From: Flavobacterium hydatis
GTDB taxonomy: Bacteria; Bacteroidota; Bacteroidia; Flavobacteriales; Flavobacteriaceae
NCBI RefSeq assembly: GCF_000737695.1
Contig: NZ_JPRM01000003.1
Span: 124,001 to 188,000 of the forward strand
Direction of reading: 5' to 3'
DNA length: 64,000 nt
In this document: one piece after another, positions 1 through 8,690 of the stretch
Position numbering within the stretch: the first letter of the stretch is position 1
Layout of the letters: the number at the start of each line of letters is the position of its first letter
Position numbers and translations under genes: made by a program
The notes under the pieces: model-generated
Told to the model about the DNA's origin: nothing
The model's database searches: none
What the model saw: only the letters and a program-made list of their open reading frames with translations

Positions 1-2
1 AA

Positions 3-416
3 CTTTTATTTTTTGCAACTGCAATTGGTACGGAAAAAGGTCAAAGAGAAACATTACTCGATTCTCCATTTAATACTTTTTATGCAATGCCTTATGGCCA
101 TGTTGAAAGTGAAATTTACGATACTATACGTAATAATCAACTACCAAATTTAAAAATAACAAACTCTTCTTCCTCTTTTATAAATACTATTGATTATCCT
201 GATGGAGAATTAAAAAATAAAATAGATTTTTCTATTAACAAATTAAAGTCCGAAAACATTAATTTGATAAAAATGAGTCCTTTTGAACTAGTGGAATTAA
301 GTCATGCATGGTATTCTTGGAAATTTTATATTGCAAAAGCGAGAAGAAACGGTGCGTACAGTGAGCTAATTCCAAATGAAATCATCAAATCTGAACAAAA
401 GTTTTTTCATTTGTAA
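3..416 (+). CDS. Panacea (DUF4065/SocA-like) domain protein, 5' end outside window
   Basis: The frame is open back to the window edge, so this is the C-terminal 137 residues of a longer protein. Two segments resemble the Panacea/DUF4065 (SocA-like antitoxin) fold. One is the FYAMPYGHVESEIYD stretch, where the family has 'A.pYGPV...iY'. The other is the final LSHAWYSWKFYIAKARR...I..EII segment, where the family has 'L(S/T)H...W..A....I'. Panacea proteins are known as antitoxins that neutralise many unrelated toxins encoded next door (PanAT systems). The following gene starts 12 nt downstream, so the two are probably co-transcribed. The codons are very AT-rich. The family call rests on motif recognition by eye and the N-terminus is missing, so it is moderate. 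Confidence 0.55.
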   Translation, partial: LLFFATAIGTEKGQRETLLDSPFNTFYAMPYGHVESEIYDTIRNNQLPNLKITNSSSSFINTIDYPDGELKNKIDFSINKLKSENINLIKMSPFELVELSHAWYSWKFYIAKARRNGAYSELIPNEIIKSEQKFFHL

Positions 417-428
417 TTTTAATCATTG

Positions 429-2528
429 ATGGAGAATTACATAGACCAGATTATTGCTTGTATAAATGATTTTGAACAAAAGTTTAGCGACTTTCAATCC
501 GTTAACACAACAAGCTCAGATGTTTCAGAAGAAATTCAAATAAGTACTGAAATAGAAGTTTCTAGTGAAACAAGCTCTCAACTCCCAAATATAACAATGG
601 GAGAAATACCAGAAATAGTGGGAGAAATTCAAATAAGTATTGAAGAAGAAATCCCTAGTGAAGCAGACGCTCAACTCCCAAATATAATAGAGGAAAATGC
701 ATTTAATGAATCAAATGAAGATGCTCAAGAGCTTGCAACCGAACTTTTCATACAAGAAATAGAAAATTCAACTATTGACATTGTAAGATTATTTTGCTTT
801 TCTTTATTGTCTGGAGAATATATTTCTATTAGCGATTTATTAAAAAAACTTAAACTAGTCGATGAAAAAGTTAAAGATTTAATAAAAAACGGAGACTTTT
901 TACCAAATAACATTCAGACAAAAATTTTTGAATATACCTCTGCTATAACTATAATAGTAGAAGGATATAAAATTTTCACTCACGACATATCAAACAAATA
1001 TTCTTCTGATAGAATAAACTTTCTATTTTCGGAAAATAATAAATTTGAAAGCATATTAAGAGAAAGTAAATTATCTAAAAAATTACACTCATTAACAGAT
1101 TATTTCTTTTGTCTATTAGGAATTAATCATATTGACCATTGTCCTTCCAACGAAAATGATTACATAACTGATTTATTTGATCTCGAGAAGAAAATAAAAA
1201 ACCTTAAAATACAAGAATACAACGACTTAACTAAAGATATTCTAATTAAAATTAAATTTTTACAACATAAGTGGAAACAGAGAAAAGTTAGCGAAAATCC
1301 TAGTGCTCATCTTTATTTTTCAGATGGCAGTGTAAAAGCAGTTGAAGATTTTAAAGATGAAAATGAGAAATTAAAAGAATGGTGCGAAATTATTCAAACT
1401 CAATATGAACTTATTTCTAAAAATTGGATATACATTTTAGAATTAAGAGTAAAATCTTACAAAAATAGCAAATTAGAGGACCTGAAAATTTCAGAAATCC
1501 ATCAGCTAATAAAATACTATAAAGATGTTAAGCCTAATTCTTCCAAACTTCAGGAAATCTCAACCTTTTTTGAAAATAAAAATGTAGAGACCCTAAGTAG
1601 TTATGATAGATATGTAAACATAATTGAGACAAATTATTCTTTAAATAACTCTTTTTCACTTTTCGTCGCTAGCAACAAAAATAATAATTTTATAAAAGAG
1701 GAATATCTTCTCGTCAAAAAGAGAATAAAAGGTGAAATAAATAATTTTTTTACAGAGTTTAAATATCTTGATTACATTACGAATTTTCTAATTAAAAAGA
1801 TAAATGAAGAAGACAAAATTCGATTTATTGAAGTATATGATGATATTATCAAAGGTCATTGTAAAGAAGAATTTGATTCATATTTTTTAAAAAAAGAATG
1901 GTCTAAACTTAATTTTAATTATGTTTTTATTCTACCTTTTAAAGAGTCATTAGTCCCTAGTAATGTAGATGATTTAACCCATATTTTTTATGCATCTTCA
2001 TTTGTATTACCTCCATCTAATAATCAAATTGAAAACGATTATTTAGATATTAAAGAACAATATGATAAATTGCTTTTATTCGTAGATACAGGAAAATACT
2101 TTAAAAAAGAAATTCAAAAAATTGAAGAGTTGAATAAAGAACTTGACAAAAAAGATTTTAAATCGATTGAAATTATTAGCATTTTTACTGCTATAATTAC
2201 TTTCGTATTATCCTCCATACCAACTTATAAATTTGTTGAAAGTGTATATGAAGCCCTTCTATTTATGCTTTCGTTAGCAACAGCTTTAGGTATATTTATT
2301 ACATTAATTTTATTTTCAACGAGAAATTTATATAAAAACATCTTAGCCTACATCCCTATTGCTTTATTAATCTTAGTCTGTTTTTTTGGGTTTAATACTT
2401 TGACAAATTTTGAGAAGAAAGAATACAAAATAGACCTCGTTACAAATAAAAAACTAGACTCGATTTCTATTGTAAAGGTTGATTCAATTTTAAAAAATAG
2501 AACTATAAAAGTCAAACATGAAAAATGA
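429..2528 (+). CDS. Large acidic protein with three C-terminal membrane helices, function unknown
   Basis: 699 residues from the ATG at 429; a TTG lies directly in front of it. I do not recognise a family. Residues about 15-110 are Glu/Ser-rich, low in complexity, and contain two copies of a 31-residue unit. Residues 110-570 are Lys/Glu/Asn-rich and look mostly helical, ending in a short coiled-coil-like stretch (KKEIQKIEELNKELDKK). Three hydrophobic helices follow at roughly 580-600, 608-629 and 637-657, with a short basic tail of about 40 residues. There is no signal peptide, so the large N-terminal part should face the cytoplasm. It begins 12 nt after the Panacea-like gene. A membrane-acting effector neutralised by that protein is an inference from context only. 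Base composition is more AT-rich than the metabolic genes further on, as expected for an accessory locus. Confidence 0.75.
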   Translation: MENYIDQIIACINDFEQKFSDFQSVNTTSSDVSEEIQISTEIEVSSETSSQLPNITMGEIPEIVGEIQISIEEEIPSEADAQLPNIIEENAFNESNEDAQELATELFIQEIENSTIDIVRLFCFSLLSGEYISISDLLKKLKLVDEKVKDLIKNGDFLPNNIQTKIFEYTSAITIIVEGYKIFTHDISNKYSSDRINFLFSENNKFESILRESKLSKKLHSLTDYFFCLLGINHIDHCPSNENDYITDLFDLEKKIKNLKIQEYNDLTKDILIKIKFLQHKWKQRKVSENPSAHLYFSDGSVKAVEDFKDENEKLKEWCEIIQTQYELISKNWIYILELRVKSYKNSKLEDLKISEIHQLIKYYKDVKPNSSKLQEISTFFENKNVETLSSYDRYVNIIETNYSLNNSFSLFVASNKNNNFIKEEYLLVKKRIKGEINNFFTEFKYLDYITNFLIKKINEEDKIRFIEVYDDIIKGHCKEEFDSYFLKKEWSKLNFNYVFILPFKESLVPSNVDDLTHIFYASSFVLPPSNNQIENDYLDIKEQYDKLLLFVDTGKYFKKEIQKIEELNKELDKKDFKSIEIISIFTAIITFVLSSIPTYKFVESVYEALLFMLSLATALGIFITLILFSTRNLYKNILAYIPIALLILVCFFGFNTLTNFEKKEYKIDLVTNKKLDSISIVKVDSILKNRTIKVKHEK
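531..686 (+). repeat. In-frame 93-nt tandem duplication in the 699-residue protein
   Basis: The stretch 531-593 recurs at 624-686 with an offset of 93 nt (31 codons). Both copies open with GAAATTCAAATAAGTA and end with CTCAACTCCCAAATATA. The encoded units are similar acidic segments (EIQIS...QLPNI). The period keeps the frame, so the linker can expand or contract without breaking the gene. Confidence 0.8.
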
Positions 2529-2691
2529 CGAATTTAAGATTTAGATTTCTTAACTTTTATCTTAATTAACAATTCATAATAGCGCTTATCTCTTAAAAAA
2601 TCAAATCAATACTTCAAATATATTTTAAATTCCAAACTTAACGAATATAATTTTTCTAAATCAGTTTTAAATTGGTTCGATAAAATAATAT

Positions 2692-2767
2692 CAAAGAGCA
2701 CAAAGGTTACGCAAAGCTTAATCAACAGCTTAGCGAACCTCTGCGTCTTTTTTCTTTGCGCTCTTTG
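2692..2767. repeat. Long imperfect inverted repeat (hairpin)
   Basis: The left arm (2692-2718, starting CAAAGAGCACAAAGG) pairs with the right arm (2727-2767, ending TTTGCGCTCTTTG), with an internal bulge in the right arm. The words 'ctttgcg' and 'ctctgcgtc' recur in other intergenic gaps of this window, so this appears to be a member of a dispersed palindromic family. Confidence 0.65.
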
Positions 2768-2831
2768 CGGTTAAATTGAGCGTTATTATTTATGGCTGTT
2801 TTACATGTAAAATAAGCGCGTTAAAGCACTA

Positions 2832-2924
2832 TTAAGCTTCCGCAACCCCAATGCAAGCTTTTTCTATTTGTTTATCAGAAAACGGCTTGATAGGGCGGAT
2901 TTCTAATTCGTACCCATAACGGAT
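2832..2924 (-). pseudogene. Possible C-terminal gene remnant, 30 codons
   Basis: On the minus strand, an open stretch of 30 sense codons follows a TGA and ends in TAA. It reads as plausible protein (IRYGYELEIRPIKPFSDK, then QIEKACIGVAEA) and not as low-complexity intergenic DNA. It has no start codon and no upstream extension, which suggests the tail of a decayed gene. I cannot name the family, and chance cannot be excluded at this length. Confidence 0.25.
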
Positions 2925-3105
2925 TCATGATAAAAGCAAAAAGATATTATTCCTGGTCACAGATTGAAAATTCCCGCTGTTATTACATGTACTCTAACAG
3001 TTGAATCCCAATAGTAGCTCAACAATTTAAAAATATTATATGTTAATTTCTCGCGGAGACTCTTCGTACCTCAGGGTGACAAGTTTGTGTAAAGTATGTA
3101 CAAAA

Positions 3106-3137
3106 AAAAAGCGCCGCAATTACTTGCAGCGCTTTTT
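3106..3137 (-). terminator. Rho-independent terminator of the C1 peptidase gene
   Basis: The arms AAAAAGCGC (3106-3114) and GCGCTTTTT (3129-3137) pair, with an inner GCAA/TTGC extension. Read on the minus strand the hairpin is followed by a run of T. It lies about 20 nt downstream of the peptidase stop codon. Confidence 0.8.
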
Positions 3138-3158
3138 CTAAAATATAAGTGTAAAAGA

Positions 3159-4355
3159 TTATACTCCTAATTTCTTAGCAATATCAGAAGGAAGTCCTCC
3201 TTTGTTTACCATAAGAGCGGTAGTTTTATATTTTACAAAATTTTTGGTCACGAATAAAAACCCTTTGTAATCATTAGTTTCTCCCCAAGAGTTTTTTACG
3301 ATATAGTATTCTTTTCCTGTTTGATCTTTTGCCAAACCAATAATGTGCATTCCGTGATCATCTGTAGTTTGATAGTTATCAAAAGCAGCCTGACGCATTT
3401 CGGCAGTTATTTCTGGTTCTTCTTTTGGTCCGTTAAACATGTTTGCTTTTTCATCTGCAGTCATGTCATCGAATTTTTTAGTAGGTACATACGCTACTCC
3501 ATTTTTCCAGCTAAAGCTTTTTTCACTTACATCTGTAGCCCAAGCAACTGTATATCCTTTTTTTAATGCATTATCAATAACATCGGTCATATCATTAACT
3601 TTTACATTGTAAACTTGATCAAATGACCAGTTGTCTGGCACAGCCAATAATGTTTTTTGGTAATATGGCGCTGTTGTAAATGATGACATCTCTACATACT
3701 CATCTGGATTAATACCTACAATCTCTTTTGCAAATGATTGTGGTGTATAATTTTTTCCTTTGTAAGTAAAGTTTTCAGGCACTTTTCCTAAGTAAGAATC
3801 AATAACTGCTGCGTATGCTTTTTCCCAGTTTGGAGTAAGTTCTCCGTTTGGATTTTTTACTACTGCTGTTAAAACTCCTTCGTTTATAGCTGCCATTTCG
3901 GCAAATTTATTTTTATCTGTTCCGTAGTTTAATCCTGTATATACTTCTCTAGGAACTGCTCCGTATTTTCTGTACATATTAACTACATCATGTAATGAAC
4001 CTCCGTCACCTAATGTTACTGCTCCATGCATACGCACGTAGTTTTTACCTTTTTCTACATACACATTTCTTGCAGAGAAAATTTGAGATAATTCAACAGG
4101 TTGTTTCCCTAGTCTGATCATTTCTGACTCTAAGAAAGAATTTGTTGCATAACTCCAACATGTTCCTGATGAACCTTGAGATTTTACCGATGTTGTTCCT
4201 AAGTTAATTTGCTCCGTAAATTTAAAATTCTCTTTACTTTTTTCGCTAGCATTTAACTTTAAAGAATTAACCAAAATGTCTTGTGCAAAACAACCGCTCA
4301 CTCCTACCATAAAGGCAGATGCAGCGAATACCGATTTCATCGTAATTTTATACAT
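3159..4355 (-). CDS. Secreted C1 (papain-fold) peptidase, aminopeptidase C / bleomycin hydrolase type
   Basis: 398 residues from the ATG at 4355; a TTG two codons upstream is a less likely start. An N-terminal signal peptide (MKSVFAASAFMVGVSGCFA, then QD) directs export. The catalytic cysteine region is GSSGTCWSYATNSF, preceded by the oxyanion glutamine (KSQ). The histidine lies in DDHGMHIIGL and the asparagine in IVKNSWGE, the order of the PepC/bleomycin-hydrolase branch. Cytosolic PepC enzymes are usually about 440 residues, and the signal peptide sets this one apart as a periplasmic or secreted peptidase. It is a single gene with its own terminator, and the divergent neighbour is an AraC regulator 240 nt away. 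Confidence 0.88.
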   Translation of the reverse strand: MYKITMKSVFAASAFMVGVSGCFAQDILVNSLKLNASEKSKENFKFTEQINLGTTSVKSQGSSGTCWSYATNSFLESEMIRLGKQPVELSQIFSARNVYVEKGKNYVRMHGAVTLGDGGSLHDVVNMYRKYGAVPREVYTGLNYGTDKNKFAEMAAINEGVLTAVVKNPNGELTPNWEKAYAAVIDSYLGKVPENFTYKGKNYTPQSFAKEIVGINPDEYVEMSSFTTAPYYQKTLLAVPDNWSFDQVYNVKVNDMTDVIDNALKKGYTVAWATDVSEKSFSWKNGVAYVPTKKFDDMTADEKANMFNGPKEEPEITAEMRQAAFDNYQTTDDHGMHIIGLAKDQTGKEYYIVKNSWGETNDYKGFLFVTKNFVKYKTTALMVNKGGLPSDIAKKLGV

Positions 4356-4595
4356 AATCAATAATTTAAATAGTTGACTAATTAGTAGCCTAGATTTTAT
4401 TTTTGTTACAAAACAATTAAATAATAAATAAATAAACTAGCCTAAAGCAGTTAATTTTTATACAATGTTTTTATTAAGCTATAAAAACTTACAAAATACT
4501 CAAAACAGGTATTCTTTATGTAGCAAACAAATAATATCATTCTATTGTTTCTAAATAAGTAGTATTTTTAATTCCAGCTATGTCACGTAATAAAC

Positions 4596-5399
4596 ATGAA
4601 GATGTACGAACTGGAAAAAGAGAAATACTTAGGGAACACCAAAAACATTTTCAACAATACTCAAGGACTTGCGGTTGTTGAAACGGAGTATCAAAATAAG
4701 GTTTACGAAGGTTGGCATTCGCATAATAATGCACACATAACTCTTTTCCTGAAAGGCGGAACTTCTGAAAAACGAAAAAACTCTAGTGAAACCATTGGCC
4801 CAGGTTCTTTGTTATTTTATCATAGTGATGAATTGCATTTAAATCAAGACACCCTTTTTCCGTCCAAAAACATTAATATCGAAATTGGAGAAGATTTACT
4901 TAAAGAACTTCAAATTAGTGAAGCCATAATCGAAAAATCAGTTCAAAACGCAGCGCTTACTAAATTTCTGATTCTTAAAATCTTTAAAGAATCTCTTGTT
5001 GCCGATACTTTTTCTGGCGATACTATTACCATGCTGTTTGCTCAATTATCTAATAACAATAGTCATCTAGATCGATTTGAAAAAAGTCCGTTTTGGGTAA
5101 AAAGCTTAAACGAATTGCTGAATGATTGCTGGAACGAAAACCCAAGCCTACAAGATTTAGCACAAGTTCTGAACTTAAATCCTATTACGATATCCAAACA
5201 CTTCCCTAGGTATTTTGGTTGTACTTTAGGTGAATACATGCGACGCATTAAAATAAATCGTTCGCTTTCGCTGATAAAATCCGACAATGGTAATCTTACT
5301 GAAATTGGTTTTCAATGTGGTTTTGCGGATCAAAGCCATTTTATAAGAACCTTTAAAAATCAAACTGGTTTTCTGCCTAAACAATTTCAAAAATTATAA
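4596..5399 (+). CDS. AraC-family transcriptional regulator
   Basis: 267 residues. The N-terminal part looks like a cupin-type sensor (GWHSHNNAHITLFLKGG, then GPGSLLFYHSDELH). The C-terminal 100 residues form the two-helix-turn-helix AraC domain: LQDLAQVLNLNPITISKHF, then LTEIGFQCGFADQSHFIRTF and a closing GFLPKQF. The CPBP protease gene begins 78 nt downstream on the same strand, so the two may be co-transcribed. The inducer cannot be read from sequence. Confidence 0.88.
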   Translation: MKMYELEKEKYLGNTKNIFNNTQGLAVVETEYQNKVYEGWHSHNNAHITLFLKGGTSEKRKNSSETIGPGSLLFYHSDELHLNQDTLFPSKNINIEIGEDLLKELQISEAIIEKSVQNAALTKFLILKIFKESLVADTFSGDTITMLFAQLSNNNSHLDRFEKSPFWVKSLNELLNDCWNENPSLQDLAQVLNLNPITISKHFPRYFGCTLGEYMRRIKINRSLSLIKSDNGNLTEIGFQCGFADQSHFIRTFKNQTGFLPKQFQKL

Positions 5400-5477
5400 A
5401 ACAGGCAAATTTCATTCTATTTTTTGGCTTTTGGTCTGAGCTACATTTGCTCGAACTTAAAACTAAACCAAATCAAA

Positions 5478-6344
5478 ATGGAAACTTTTACCACAAAACA
5501 AAAAATATTTAATTTCCCATTAACTAAAATCATCCTTGCTCTAATTATCTGCATGGCGTTTGTGATAATCGGACAACAAATAGCTGGGAAATTATTAGGA
5601 TTAACTCCTCTTGATAAAAATTACCGAAATCTTATTAAAGGAATTATCGTGTCGCTATTGGCAATTACGAGTTATATTATATTCTTTAAAAAATATGAAA
5701 AAAGAGAAGTAACAGAATTATCTACTAACGGAATTGCTCGAAATTTAATCGTTGGAACTCTAATTGGTGCAGTTTTGCAATCTCTGACTATTTTGGTAAT
5801 TTACCTTAACGGAAGTTTTAGCATTATATCGGTAAATCCTGTTTCGTTTATTATAATTCCGCTAACAATTGCTTTTACGATTGCCATTATAGAAGAAATC
5901 CTAATTCGTGGTATCATTTTTAGAGTTATGGAGGAAAAACTAGGAAGTTATATTGCCTTGATTATTTCGGCACTTATTTTTGGAGCATTACATTTACCCA
6001 ATGCTGGCAGTACTTTACTTTCGGGATTGTGTATTGCTGTAGAAGCAGGTTTATTACTTGGTGCTGCTTTTATGTATAGCCGAAATTTATGGTTTCCTAT
6101 AGCGCTACATTTCGCTTGGAATTTTACTCAATCGGGAATATTTGGTGCAATAACTTCGGGAAACGAAAAATCTAATAGTTTATTGGTTACCAAAATAGAA
6201 GGTTCGACTTTTATAACCGGAGGGGAATTTGGTCCGGAAGGCACAATTCAAGCAGCAATATTCTGCACAATTGCCACTGTTATTTTGCTGTTTTTATGCC
6301 ATAAAGAAAACAAAATAATACTCCCTTATTGGAAGAACAAATAG
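5478..6344 (+). CDS. CPBP-family intramembrane metalloprotease (CAAX/Abi type)
   Basis: 288 residues from the ATG at 5478; an in-frame TTG at 5424 would add 18 residues that lack membrane character. About eight hydrophobic segments are visible. The CPBP (Abi) motifs are present in order: EEILIRGIIFR (motif 1, EExxxR), FGALHLPN (motif 2, FxxxH) and HFAWNF (motif 3, HxxxN). These are the glutamate and histidine ligands of an intramembrane protease. Family members act in prenylated-protein or peptide processing and in bacteriocin self-immunity. The substrate here is unknown. It follows an AraC regulator and ends at a strong shared terminator. Confidence 0.85.
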   Translation: METFTTKQKIFNFPLTKIILALIICMAFVIIGQQIAGKLLGLTPLDKNYRNLIKGIIVSLLAITSYIIFFKKYEKREVTELSTNGIARNLIVGTLIGAVLQSLTILVIYLNGSFSIISVNPVSFIIIPLTIAFTIAIIEEILIRGIIFRVMEEKLGSYIALIISALIFGALHLPNAGSTLLSGLCIAVEAGLLLGAAFMYSRNLWFPIALHFAWNFTQSGIFGAITSGNEKSNSLLVTKIEGSTFITGGEFGPEGTIQAAIFCTIATVILLFLCHKENKIILPYWKNK

Positions 6345-6360
6345 GAATTGTTTCTTAAAA

Positions 6361-6390
6361 AAAACCTGATAGCAATTGCTATCAGGTTTT
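6361..6390. terminator. Bidirectional terminator between convergent genes
   Basis: A perfect 13-bp stem (AAAACCTGATAGC / GCTATCAGGTTTT) with an AATT loop. A-runs lie on one side and T-runs on the other, so it can stop transcription from the protease gene on plus and from the barrel gene operon on minus. Confidence 0.85.
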
Positions 6391-6439
6391 AGGACAATTA
6401 TTGAATTAACTAACTAACAGATACTTTTTTTGAAATAGT

Positions 6440-7600
6440 CTAACGAAGCCAATTGCTTCCGAAAACTACATAATATGCCCAATCTTCTGGACCTCTTGCT
6501 ACATCGACTCCCATTCGTAATTTAAACTTTCTGGCAATTAAATATCTAAAACCCGATCCGTAACTATAAACAACTGGTTTAGCAAAAGCTTTGTCCCAAT
6601 TATTAAAAGCGCTTGCCACACCTCCATACCCCATAAGACTCCATCTTCTGTACAAATCCCATCTTAGCTCTGCTTCGGTAACAATACTAGTTTTACCTTG
6701 GTATCTGGCAGAAGGAATACCTCTTAAGTTAATTCCTGGTCGCAGATAAAAAGGAGGATTCCCAAATGCCTGTTCTCCTTCTAGTCTTAGTCCGCCAATT
6801 AATTTTTTAGCAATAGGATAATACCCAATTGCAGATAAATTTACCCTCCAGGCATCATAATCGCTGCCTATTGCATTATCTGACCAGAAAAAGTCAAATT
6901 GAAATCGCATTCCTTTATCTGGTGTAAAGATATTATCACGCCCGTCAAACTGAATAGCTCCACCTAATTGGCTAACTACACTTTTAACATCACTTAATTT
7001 AGCAAATGATGGAAGATTATTTAAATCTGGAAAATTAATTTTAGAATCGAGAAAAAAATACTGAGGCCCTGCGCTCCATTTTCCATTCCTAAACTGTTTC
7101 ATAACCCGAGTATAGAATGCAAATGATTTAAAATTAAGATCGATTTCTTTATCTTTTACGTTGGGTAAATTTTCATAAAAAGACATATTTACATTTCCAT
7201 ACCCTCCTCCTACACGATACAATATTCTTGATTTTATGAAACTTCCTGCTCTAAATGCTCCTGCAACCCAACTTTTGTTTCCGGTATACATTCCCATTGC
7301 TCCTGTTATATCAGGATCTATAAATCTTTTCTTTCCATTTGCATCTATAACCGGGTCGTGCTTTTTAAGAAAAATTGGTAACACTGCACCCCCGATTCCT
7401 CCTAAAGCTGGCTCGGTAATAAGTGTAGGAACAACTATAAAACCATGTGCATAAATTATATAATCACTTAAATCAAAAGCTCCGTCTAGGGAATCTTTCA
7501 TGCTTATATGCTTATGTTCTTTGTCTTGTCCTAGCATTGTTGTCGTTATGAGAACAATAAGAAACAGAAATACTTTTCGGAGTAGGTTTATTTTTTTCAT
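6440..7600 (-). CDS. Outer-membrane beta-barrel of the BamA/Omp85 surface-antigen type
   Basis: 386 residues from the ATG at 7600. A signal peptide (KKINLLRKVFLFLIVLITTTMLGQ) is followed by alternating aromatic beta-strands. The C-terminal half resembles the D15/bacterial surface antigen barrel, with GGAIQFDGRDNIFTPDKGMR, then LRLEGEQAFG and the RGIPSARYQGK segment, and a last strand ending in aromatic/basic residues. No POTRA domains are present, so it is a barrel-only member; such proteins are common in Bacteroidota and uncharacterised. The upstream gene stops 1 nt before this start, so the two are translated from one message. Confidence 0.75.
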   Translation of the reverse strand: MKKINLLRKVFLFLIVLITTTMLGQDKEHKHISMKDSLDGAFDLSDYIIYAHGFIVVPTLITEPALGGIGGAVLPIFLKKHDPVIDANGKKRFIDPDITGAMGMYTGNKSWVAGAFRAGSFIKSRILYRVGGGYGNVNMSFYENLPNVKDKEIDLNFKSFAFYTRVMKQFRNGKWSAGPQYFFLDSKINFPDLNNLPSFAKLSDVKSVVSQLGGAIQFDGRDNIFTPDKGMRFQFDFFWSDNAIGSDYDAWRVNLSAIGYYPIAKKLIGGLRLEGEQAFGNPPFYLRPGINLRGIPSARYQGKTSIVTEAELRWDLYRRWSLMGYGGVASAFNNWDKAFAKPVVYSYGSGFRYLIARKFKLRMGVDVARGPEDWAYYVVFGSNWLR

Positions 7601-7601
7601 A

Positions 7602-8600
7602 TTAAAATCCAAATCGGTAATTTACCGAAGCTAAAATTGAAGAGCGTCCGCCAAAAAAACCTGTTTCGGTTCTAAACTGCCAGTGATGATCTAATTGAAA
7701 TTGTCCGCCCACAGACATACTCCAAGGTGATAATGCTTTCTTTTTGAGTGAATACGAAATTGAAGCATCTTCTGGATCAAGTTTATCTAATTTGTCTTTT
7801 ATTTTATCTGCAATTTGCTTGACAATCACTTTATCTGCAGCAGGCAAATTTTGATACCAAGTTTTATCTTCAACATCAAAATCAGCAGAATTTCCGTTAA
7901 CGCCCAACTCCGAAAGATTAATAGTTCCTTGAGTAACTCTGTTTACAAAGAGTCCCTGAACACCTATCCATGGTGCAAAATTTCTATTTGGTCTCTTTCT
8001 GGACTGAAAAACATATCCAAATCTTGGCGCTAACATTTGTGAATGAATAGCTCCTTCTATCTGATCAAATTTTGTCCATGTATTATTGTAATCTAATGTT
8101 CCAAACACATGTTTATAAGCTCCTCCTAAAGTCATTCCGACTCCAAAAGTTCCTCCTTCAAAATCGACTTTACTACTAAAATTCATTGGTGAAACCACAT
8201 TTACACTTGTGCTTGCCCATGTTTTGCCCACAACGGCATAAATATCTACAAAAGGCAATGCCCAAACATCTATACGTGAAGTAACGGAGTTAAGTGAAGC
8301 TTTGGTTTCTCCAAATTTTACAAAATTAAGAGGAACTAATGGGCTGTTGTTTATTCCTACTTCTAAGTCGCTAATAACAACTTTTTGGCTTCCTGTAAAA
8401 TAATTTATCATTATTCCTATCGGATATGGCAAATCGACTCCTCTTTTGGTAATACGTTGTCCCCAAGCTGGTAATCTATACGCCCAAGTAGATGTTTTTA
8501 TACTATCGGCATAAGCTTGGCGTAAATCTTGTTTTTGGGCAAATACTATATTTTGATTTATGATAATAAATATCAGCACTAATAATACTTTTAATTTCAT
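7602..8600 (-). CDS. Predicted outer-membrane beta-barrel protein, unknown function
   Basis: 332 residues with a signal peptide (MKLKVLLVLIFIIINQNIVFAQ). The rest alternates polar and aromatic residues, as in a membrane barrel (GGTFGVGMTLGGAYKHVFG, APRFGYVFQSR, WSMSVGGQFQLDHHWQFR) and ends with a terminal-strand F (SVNYRFGF). A Lys/Asp-rich segment around residues 245-275 may be an extracellular loop or a periplasmic plug. I do not recognise a named family. It is coupled to the Omp85-like gene 1 nt downstream, so the pair probably works together. Confidence 0.7.
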   Translation of the reverse strand: MKLKVLLVLIFIIINQNIVFAQKQDLRQAYADSIKTSTWAYRLPAWGQRITKRGVDLPYPIGIMINYFTGSQKVVISDLEVGINNSPLVPLNFVKFGETKASLNSVTSRIDVWALPFVDIYAVVGKTWASTSVNVVSPMNFSSKVDFEGGTFGVGMTLGGAYKHVFGTLDYNNTWTKFDQIEGAIHSQMLAPRFGYVFQSRKRPNRNFAPWIGVQGLFVNRVTQGTINLSELGVNGNSADFDVEDKTWYQNLPAADKVIVKQIADKIKDKLDKLDPEDASISYSLKKKALSPWSMSVGGQFQLDHHWQFRTETGFFGGRSSILASVNYRFGF

Positions 8601-8690
8601 ACGTAGGTATATTTAATTACTTATTAGAAATTTCACACCTTTATCGATTAAGCTATTTATACCAATTTTATTATAATTGGTTATCTATTT

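Larger units (their letters stand above)
2529..3105. other. 577-nt non-coding stretch with a palindromic repeat and a gene remnant
   Basis: No intact gene is visible. It holds a long imperfect hairpin (2692-2767), a short coding remnant on the minus strand (2832-2924), and, around 3051-3082, a segment of the type 'ctcgcggagactcttcgtac' followed by 'ctcagggtgac'. That segment resembles the 'cctcaattcttcgggatgac' text at 30.7 kb, so both look like pieces of a dispersed intergenic repeat. Confidence 0.6.

Noticed and set aside
725-913. Minus-strand open frame inside the 699-residue gene
   Set aside because: Opposite-strand shadow of a clear coding region; no signal, motif or spacing supports it.
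5424-5477. TTG start extending the CPBP protease upstream
   Set aside because: The added residues have no membrane or signal character, while an ATG at 5478 opens the known family length.
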